NCBI GenBank assembly: GCA_004195315.1
Contig: SDWL01000056.1
Location: forward strand, 1 to 9,322
Direction: 5' to 3'
DNA length: 9,322 nucleotides
Source: Lutibacter sp.
Lineage (GTDB): Bacteria > Bacteroidota > Bacteroidia > Flavobacteriales > Flavobacteriaceae
Part shown: positions 1 through 4,975 of the stretch, piece after piece
Layout: every line of letters begins with the position of its first letter
How positions within the stretch are numbered: position 1 is the first letter of the stretch
Notes under the pieces: model-generated
Told to the model about the DNA's origin: nothing
Seen by the model: only the letters and a program-made list of their open reading frames with translations
Database searches by the model: none
Translations under genes and position numbers: made by a program

Positions 1-19
1 AGATGTGTATAAGAGACAG
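1..19. other. Tn5/Nextera mosaic-end adaptor (library artefact)
   Basis: The first 19 bases, AGATGTGTATAAGAGACAG, are identical to the transposase mosaic end used in Nextera-type library preparation. They sit flush with the left edge, as untrimmed adaptor at a contig end would. They should be treated as non-genomic and masked. Genomic sequence begins at about base 20, so whatever lies upstream of the first gene is not visible here. Confidence 0.95.
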
Positions 20-111
20 GCTATAGTTTTTAACATCACATTTAATAATTTTTTTTAATCTTCAAAAATAACAATTTGATAGGAACTAAAACGTTTAATT
101 ATATAAAATCT

Positions 112-119
112 TATATTTG
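112..119 (+). promoter_or_regulatory. Bacteroidota-type -7 promoter element for the six-gene cluster
   Basis: TATATTTG matches the Bacteroidota sigma-A -7 consensus TAnnTTTG exactly and lies 21 bases before the ATG at 141. Transcription would start at about 123-127, giving a very short A-rich leader (about 15-18 bases). No good -33 TTG is found at the usual spacing: the nearest TTTG, at 75-78, is too far upstream, so that half of the promoter is weak or divergent. The region between the adaptor and this box is AT-rich and has a T8 run at 49-56, but no clear hairpin. Confidence 0.5.
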
Positions 120-140
120 ACACACTAATCAACCTAAACT

Positions 141-1076
141 ATGAAAAGATTTTTTTTCTTATTTATAATAATTTGTTGTAACCAGCTAATAAATGCACAA
201 TACACTGAAATTATCAATTCTAAAAGACCTGGTTTTTCTGAAAGTCCTTATAGTATTGGAACAGATGTTTTTCAATTTGAAACAGGTTTATTTTATAGAA
301 CTAGCAACAATGAAACCATTTTATCTAGGCCAAACACAATTGGGGGAGAGTTGTTTTTTAGATATGGGAAATTTTTTGAAAAGCTTGAAGTTAATGCAAA
401 AGTTGCATACCAAAGAGATGAGATATTAAATAACGCATCTGAAGCTAACACTACCATTAGTGGTATTAGCGAACTTACTATTGGAGCGAAATATTTAATA
501 TATGAACAAAAATATACGGATAAATCTAAAGAGATTAGAAGTTGGAAGAAAAGAATAGCTTTTGATAAAAAACGATTAATTCCTTCAGTTGGAGCTTATG
601 TTGGCGTAAATACAAATTTTTTAAGTGATGGATTTAAAGAAAATGAATTGAGTATAAAAGGAGCAGTACTTTTACAAAATGATTTTTCCGATCGATTTGT
701 TTTATTAACAAATTTAATAGCTGATAAAATTTTATCAGACTCAAATGAATATTCATATATTGCAACAATTACCTATGCAATAAACTACAAATGGTCTTAT
801 TTTATTGAAAATCAAGGCATTTTTAAAAAAACTTATTCGCCAAAATTTCATTTCGGAACTGGTGCCGCCTTTCTGCTTTCTAATAACTTACAACTAGACG
901 CTTCTGTTAGAACTAATTTTTTTGATGATTATTCCTTTCTATATTCTTCAATTGGGGTAGCTTGGCGATTAGATAAACATTCTGATGAAATAATTCAAAA
1001 GAAATCACCTAAAACTCAAATTAATAATAGAAGAAAAAAAGGAAATTTCTTTTCAAGATTATTAAAGAAGAATTAA
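141..1076 (+). CDS. Outer-membrane beta-barrel 'transporter' family protein (Phenol_MetA_deg-like)
   Basis: This 311-residue protein is probably an outer-membrane beta-barrel of the family annotated as 'transporter' in flavobacteria (related to MetA-pathway/phenol-degradation barrels, PF13557). Residues 1-19 form a Sec signal peptide, with a basic MKR start, a hydrophobic stretch and likely cleavage after INA. The mature N-terminus has the motif NSKRPGFSESPYSIG, then FQFETGLFY, both typical of this group. The rest alternates amphipathic strands, consistent with a barrel; the last strand region ends in GVAWRLDKH (about 273-281). After it comes a basic Lys/Arg-rich tail of about 30 residues. 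The ATG at 141 fits the signal peptide and the promoter box 21 bases upstream. It is the first gene of a tight cluster, 4 bases before the next start. The substrate is unknown; the 'transporter' name is inherited from the family and not shown. Identification as an envelope beta-barrel is firm, exact function is not. Confidence 0.8.
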   Translation: MKRFFFLFIIICCNQLINAQYTEIINSKRPGFSESPYSIGTDVFQFETGLFYRTSNNETILSRPNTIGGELFFRYGKFFEKLEVNAKVAYQRDEILNNASEANTTISGISELTIGAKYLIYEQKYTDKSKEIRSWKKRIAFDKKRLIPSVGAYVGVNTNFLSDGFKENELSIKGAVLLQNDFSDRFVLLTNLIADKILSDSNEYSYIATITYAINYKWSYFIENQGIFKKTYSPKFHFGTGAAFLLSNNLQLDASVRTNFFDDYSFLYSSIGVAWRLDKHSDEIIQKKSPKTQINNRRKKGNFFSRLLKKN

Positions 1077-1080
1077 AGTT

Positions 1081-2199
1081 ATGATTACATTACAAGAAAT
1101 GAAAACAAAAAAGGAGATGAGAACTTTTGTAAAGTTTCCTTTTAAATTATATAAAAACAATTCATATTGGGTTCCTCCAATTATTAATGATGAACTAGAT
1201 TCATTTGATAAAAACATAAATCCAGTTTTTGAACACGCTGAAGCTCGTTTTTTTGTTGCTCTTAAAAGCAATGAAATTGTGGGTAGAATTGCTGCAATTA
1301 TTAATTACACAGAAATAAACGAACAAAAACTAAAAAAAATGCGTTTTGGTTGGTTTGACTTTATTGATGACCTTGAAGTTTCAAAAATGTTATTAAATAA
1401 AGTTGAAGAAATTGGAAAACAAAACAACTTGGAATTCATGGAAGGTCCCGTTGGGTTTTCAAACTTAGATAAAGTTGGTGTGTTAACTGAAGGTTTTGAC
1501 CATGTTGGAACAATGATAACTTGGTACAACCACGCTTATTATAAAAATCATTTTAAAAAATTAGGCTTTGACGTTGAAAAGGAATACTTAGAAAATAAAT
1601 TTGAATTTAAAAACGTTGATCGTGCTCCACTTGAAAGAGTTAGTGAAGTTATTAAAAAACGCTATCAAATTAAATCCCTAAACTTTTCTAAAACAAAAGA
1701 CATTATGCCATATGTGGATGAAATGTTTGATTTGTTCAATGAAAGCTATGCTTCATTACCTTCTTTCGTTCCAATTTCTAATAAAGAAAAGGAACATTTT
1801 AAAAAGAAATACATCACATTTATAAACCCTGAATACATAAAATTTGTAGTTGATAATGATGGAAAGATAATAGCTTTTGCTATAATTATGCCTTCATTTT
1901 CAAATGCTTTACAAAAAGCAAAAGGAAAATTATTACCATTTGGATTGTTTCATTTATTAAAGGCTAAAAAAAATAGTAAAGATGTTATTCTCTATTTAAT
2001 TGGAGTGCATCCAAAACATCAAAGTAAAGGCATTCACGCATTGTTGTTTCTAGAACTTCAAATTTCTTGCGAGTTAAATGGTGTTGAAAATTGCATTAGA
2101 ACTCCAGAATTAGCAACTAACACAGCAATTGCAGCTATTTGGAAAAATTTTAATCCTGTGAATTTTAAAAAACGCTGTACTTATAAAAAGGTAATTTAA
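1081..2199 (+). CDS. GNAT-like N-acetyltransferase family protein
   Basis: This 372-residue cytoplasmic protein belongs to a Bacteroidota family of large GNAT-fold proteins of unknown substrate. The N-terminal third contains YKNNSYWVPP (about 24-33) and FFVALKSNEIVGRIAAIIN (about 57-75), the strand-turn-strand typical of a GNAT core. The motif EGPVGFSNLDKVGVLTEGFD (121-140) marks this particular family. The C-terminal part has YLIGVHPKHQSKGIHALL (about 305-322), which fits GNAT motif A with a Q-x-x-G-x-A-type acetyl-CoA pyrophosphate loop at 314-319. It is followed by TPELATNTAIAAIWKNF, the usual last helix. The length is about twice a single GNAT domain, suggesting two GNAT-like halves of which the C-terminal one keeps the cofactor loop. 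It begins 4 bases after the preceding gene and its stop abuts the start of rsmE, so co-expression is likely. The substrate cannot be predicted. Confidence 0.75.
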   Translation: MITLQEMKTKKEMRTFVKFPFKLYKNNSYWVPPIINDELDSFDKNINPVFEHAEARFFVALKSNEIVGRIAAIINYTEINEQKLKKMRFGWFDFIDDLEVSKMLLNKVEEIGKQNNLEFMEGPVGFSNLDKVGVLTEGFDHVGTMITWYNHAYYKNHFKKLGFDVEKEYLENKFEFKNVDRAPLERVSEVIKKRYQIKSLNFSKTKDIMPYVDEMFDLFNESYASLPSFVPISNKEKEHFKKKYITFINPEYIKFVVDNDGKIIAFAIIMPSFSNALQKAKGKLLPFGLFHLLKAKKNSKDVILYLIGVHPKHQSKGIHALLFLELQISCELNGVENCIRTPELATNTAIAAIWKNFNPVNFKKRCTYKKVI

Positions 2200-2907
2200 A
2201 TGCAATTATTCTACAATTCTGAAATATCAACCAACACACAACAAGTTACTTTCGATAAAACTGAAAGCAGACACATTGTTCGTGTTCTTCGAAAAAATGA
2301 AGGCGATAACATTTTTATCACCAATGGTGTAGGACAATTATTTACTTCTGAAATAGTAATTGCAAACGATAAAAAGTGTTTGGTTAAAATTACCAATATT
2401 GTAGATTATAAAAAACCTTGGAATTACTATTTACATATTGCAATTGCACCTACTAAATTAAATGACCGGCTTGAATGGTTTTTAGAAAAAGCTACAGAAA
2501 TTGGCATTGATGAAATTACACCAATTATTTGCGAACATTCTGAACGCAAGGTAGTTAAAACAGAAAGAATAGAGAAAATAATTCATTCCGCAGCAAAACA
2601 ATCATTAAAATATCATTTCCCTAAACTAAATAAACCCGTAACCTTTAATCAGTTTATTAATTCAGAATTTAGCGGACAATTATTTATCGCGCATTGTGAA
2701 GAAACTAATAAAAAATCATTAAAATCGGAATTAAAATCACAGTTAAAAACTACAATTCTTATTGGACCCGAAGGTGATTTTTCAACCAAAGAGATTCAAC
2801 AAAGTTTGAGGCATAGATTTATTCCTGTATCTTTGGGAGAAAGCAGATTACGAACTGAAACAGCTGGTATTGTTGCAGTTCATAGCGTTGCTTTTGTAAA
2901 CGAATAA
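2200..2907 (+). CDS. rsmE: 16S rRNA (uracil(1498)-N(3))-methyltransferase RsmE
   Basis: RsmE uses S-adenosylmethionine to methylate N3 of U1498 in 16S rRNA, near the decoding centre of the 30S subunit. The 235-residue length is normal for the family. The N-terminal PUA-like domain includes HIVRVLRKNEGD (25-36). The SPOUT domain shows the family signatures: EWFLEKATEIGI (92-103), CEHSERKVVK (111-120), the SAM-binding knot loop ILIGPEGDFS (186-195) and SLGESRLRTETAG (211-223). The ATG immediately follows the TAA of the upstream gene with no base between (TAAATG), which suggests translational coupling. No Shine-Dalgarno is present. The protein looks complete, with all expected motifs. Its place among envelope genes probably reflects operon packing rather than a shared pathway. 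Confidence 0.96.
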   Translation: MQLFYNSEISTNTQQVTFDKTESRHIVRVLRKNEGDNIFITNGVGQLFTSEIVIANDKKCLVKITNIVDYKKPWNYYLHIAIAPTKLNDRLEWFLEKATEIGIDEITPIICEHSERKVVKTERIEKIIHSAAKQSLKYHFPKLNKPVTFNQFINSEFSGQLFIAHCEETNKKSLKSELKSQLKTTILIGPEGDFSTKEIQQSLRHRFIPVSLGESRLRTETAGIVAVHSVAFVNE

Positions 2908-2911
2908 ATTA

Positions 2912-3583
2912 ATGAAAAAAAAACACTCACTCATTCTTAAGAAAATACTTTTATCTTTTGCCTTTTGTCTTTTGCCCTTTGCTTTTGCAACAGCACAACA
3001 AATTGCTATTTTAAAGTACAATGGTGGTGGAGATTGGTATGCAAACCCAACTGCGTTACCAAACTTAATTGAATTTTGTAACACGACTATAAGTACTTCA
3101 ATAAAAGTAAATCCTGAAACTGTTGAAGTTGGCAGCATAGATATTTATAATTACCCTATCGTATTTATGACTGGGCATGGAAATGTTCTATTTTCTGATG
3201 ATGATTCTGAAAATTTAAAAAACTATCTTATTTCTGGAGGGTTTCTGCATATTTCAGATAACTACGGATTAGATACTTATATAAGAAGAGAGCTAAAAAA
3301 TGTATTCCCAGATCTAGAATTTCAGGAAATCCCGTTTAATCATCCAATATTTCACCAAACATTTAATTTTGAAAATGGGGTTCCAAAAATTCATGAGCAT
3401 GACAATAAACCCCCTCAAGGTTTTGGATTATTTCACAATGGAAGATTAATTTGTTTTTACGATTATGAAGCAGATTTAAGTGATGGTTGGGAAGATGAAG
3501 AAGTGCATCAAGATAACTTTGAAACACGTGAAAAAGCATTAAAATTGGGTGCTAACATTATTGAATACGCTTTTAAAAACTAA
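2912..3583 (+). CDS. Secreted DUF4159 domain protein
   Basis: This 223-residue exported protein matches DUF4159, a family of unknown function with a flavodoxin/glutamine-amidotransferase-like fold. Residues 1-28 are a signal peptide (KKK start, hydrophobic FAFCLLPFAFATA, likely cleavage before QQ). The mature part has the family features in order: KYNGGGDWYANPTALPNL (35-52), MTGHGNVLFSDDD (86-98), LISGGFLHISDNYGLD (106-121), FNHPIFH (142-148), KIHEHDNKPPQGFGLFHNGR (159-178) and CFYDYEADLSDGW (181-193). The cluster of His and Asp residues (144, 148, 161, 163, 164) could form a metal or ligand site, but this is inference. The signal peptide is encoded by an imperfect heptamer repeat (see the separate entry). 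It starts 4 bases after rsmE and ends 1 base before the next gene. Family assignment is good; the molecular function is not known to me. Confidence 0.87.
   Translation: MKKKHSLILKKILLSFAFCLLPFAFATAQQIAILKYNGGGDWYANPTALPNLIEFCNTTISTSIKVNPETVEVGSIDIYNYPIVFMTGHGNVLFSDDDSENLKNYLISGGFLHISDNYGLDTYIRRELKNVFPDLEFQEIPFNHPIFHQTFNFENGVPKIHEHDNKPPQGFGLFHNGRLICFYDYEADLSDGWEDEEVHQDNFETREKALKLGANIIEYAFKN
2948..2988 (+). repeat. Imperfect CTTTTGC heptamer repeat inside a signal-peptide coding region
   Basis: Four units with period 7 run from 2955 to 2982 (CTTTTGC, CTTTTGT, CTTTTGC, CCTTTGC). They are preceded by a degenerate unit CTTTTAT at 2948-2954 and followed by another CTTTTGC at 2982-2988 that overlaps by one base. 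Read in frame, the tract gives the hydrophobic core LSFAFCLLPFAFA of the DUF4159 signal peptide. Seven is not a multiple of three, so gain or loss of one unit would shift the reading frame. Confidence 0.8.
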
Positions 3584-3584
3584 T

Positions 3585-3920
3585 ATGCAGGGAAATTTAG
3601 ATTCACTTGTTATAAATTTAAATAAAGAAAGGCTTTGGGTGTTGAATATAACACTGGCACTTATCATGTTTGGAGTTGCTCTTGGTATTTCAATGGAGGA
3701 TTTTAAACGCTTATTTAAATTTTCTAAACTATTATTGGCTGGTATTATTTCACAATTTTTCTTACTCCCATTGGTCACATTTATTTTTATAAAATTAGTA
3801 AATCCAATGTCCAGTATTGCATTAGGAATGATGCTACTTGTTGCTTTTTGGGCAACTTGGAATATTTTCTCAGGAATAGTTTTAGCAAGTTATTGGGTTA
3901 AACAAAAAGTAAAAGAATAA
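3585..3920 (+). CDS. Internally deleted bile acid:sodium symporter (BASS) family protein, probably a remnant
   Basis: This frame encodes 111 residues, while BASS/SBF symporters normally have about 300 or more and around ten membrane helices. Residues 18-82 match the usual N-terminus of the family: LNITLALIMFGVALGISMEDF (20-40, the first helix and the loop after it), a second helix at about 48-71, and SSIALGMMLLVA (76-87). In intact relatives that last stretch leads into a conserved Cys-Pro-Gly-Gly-Asn segment. Here it runs directly into FWATWNIFSGIVLASYWVKQK (88-108), which resembles the extreme C-terminus of the same family. About 200 central residues therefore seem to be missing in frame, with the join near 3837-3848. 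Start, stop and operon spacing (1 base before, 2 after) are intact. An upstream ATG at 3549 in the same frame was not used because it would overlap the previous gene by 35 bases. Transport activity is unlikely; it could be a decaying gene, a small three-helix membrane protein, or an assembly collapse. Confidence 0.75.
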   Translation: MQGNLDSLVINLNKERLWVLNITLALIMFGVALGISMEDFKRLFKFSKLLLAGIISQFFLLPLVTFIFIKLVNPMSSIALGMMLLVAFWATWNIFSGIVLASYWVKQKVKE

Positions 3921-3922
3921 AT

Positions 3923-4975
3923 ATGAAAAACCTTTGGTACTACATAATGAGGGTTTATTTAAAAATTGGATTGTTTTTTCTACACAAAAAAATTACTGTA
4001 ACCGGCAAAGAAAACATCCCTAAAAAAGGCGCTGTACTATTTATTGCAAACCATCAAAATGCACTTATTGATGCTATTTTAATCCCAACAACTAATAAAA
4101 GAGAAATTCATTTTCTCACAAGAGCAAGTGCCTTTAATGGTATATTAATAACCCGTTTTTTAAGTTCGCTTAATATGATTCCAGTTTATAGAATTAGAGA
4201 TGGGATTAGGACTATTGAGAAAAATATAGCGATTTTTAATCAATGTTTTGAAATTTTAAAAAATGAAGGAGCCATTGAAATTTTTGCTGAAGGAAATCAT
4301 GATTTAAAACGTCAAATTCGCCCATTAAAAAAAGGGTTTGCACGTATTATTTTAGGAACTCTTCAAAAATATCCCGATTTAAAAATTCAAATTGTGCCTG
4401 TTGGTTTCAATTATGATTCTCATTTAAATTTCCCAAGTAGCGTTTCCATACATTATGGAAAACCAATATTAGCTAATAAATATATTAATGTTGAAAATCC
4501 AGATGTACGATTTTCTAAAATTATTAACGAAGTATCTCTTGCTTTAAAAAAATTAACGCTCCATATTGAAGATTCAACTAATTATGATGAGGTTATTACT
4601 AAATTAAATGTGCTTAAAGTTGATTATACAAATCTTGATGAAGTTAACAAACTTGTTAAAAATATTGAAGTAAATCCTTCCCAATTAATTATTAAAGAAA
4701 ATAATTTTAATTGGCTTACTCCTATTCATTTACTTACAAAACTAAACAGTATTTTTCCTTTATTAATATGGAGATATTTAAAATCATCTATTAATGATAT
4801 CGTTTTTACAAACACTTATAGGTTTGCATTAATAATCACACTTTTTCCCTTATTTTATTTAATTCAAGCAGGAATTGTATATTATATTTTCAATTTAAAG
4901 TACGCTTTAATTTACTTGGTAAGTTGTGTAATTCTTGGAGTTATTTCTACAAAAACAATGAGAGTTAATCTATAA
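3923..4975 (+). CDS. PlsC-type glycerolipid acyltransferase
   Basis: This 350-residue membrane-associated protein has an acyltransferase domain of the PlsC/LPLAT superfamily and probably transfers an acyl chain to glycerol-3-phosphate or lysophosphatidate in phospholipid synthesis. Catalytic motif I is NHQNALID (43-50), with His44 and Asp50. The acceptor-binding region includes LNMIPVYR (83-90). Motif III is FAEGNHDLKRQIRPLKKG (121-138), with Glu123 and Gly124, and motif IV is IVPVGFNY (157-164). Motif I has five residues between His and Asp instead of the four in classical PlsC, and Ala replaces the usual Pro of FPEG. Two membrane segments lie near the C-terminus (about 301-323 and 326-342). 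The domain is followed by about 120 residues with no motif I recognise. It starts 2 bases after the symporter remnant and is the last gene of the cluster. Its end overlaps the convergent gene by 11 bases. Acyltransferase class is firm; acceptor specificity is not. Confidence 0.85.
   Translation: MKNLWYYIMRVYLKIGLFFLHKKITVTGKENIPKKGAVLFIANHQNALIDAILIPTTNKREIHFLTRASAFNGILITRFLSSLNMIPVYRIRDGIRTIEKNIAIFNQCFEILKNEGAIEIFAEGNHDLKRQIRPLKKGFARIILGTLQKYPDLKIQIVPVGFNYDSHLNFPSSVSIHYGKPILANKYINVENPDVRFSKIINEVSLALKKLTLHIEDSTNYDEVITKLNVLKVDYTNLDEVNKLVKNIEVNPSQLIIKENNFNWLTPIHLLTKLNSIFPLLIWRYLKSSINDIVFTNTYRFALIITLFPLFYLIQAGIVYYIFNLKYALIYLVSCVILGVISTKTMRVNL

Noticed and set aside
1..19. Transposon end indicating a Tn5-like mobile element
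   Set aside because: The sequence is exactly the engineered mosaic end, lies flush with the edge, and no transposase gene accompanies it.
193..429. 78-codon plus-strand frame inside the first gene
   Set aside because: It lies wholly within the beta-barrel gene in another frame and its translation has no family-like features.
1062..1529. Two minus-strand frames (69 and 74 codons) opposite the acetyltransferase gene
   Set aside because: They are antisense to a well-supported gene and look like chance open frames in AT-rich DNA.
2848..3138. 96-codon minus-strand frame with a Lys-rich AKAKGKRQKAKDK segment
   Set aside because: The Lys-rich part is the complement of the heptamer repeat in the DUF4159 signal peptide.
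3549..3584. Earlier start for the symporter-like gene
   Set aside because: It would overlap the DUF4159 gene by 35 bases and add 12 residues that do not resemble the family's N-terminus.
3539..3778. 79-codon minus-strand frame over the symporter remnant
   Set aside because: It is antisense to a recognisable membrane protein and shows no plausible domain.
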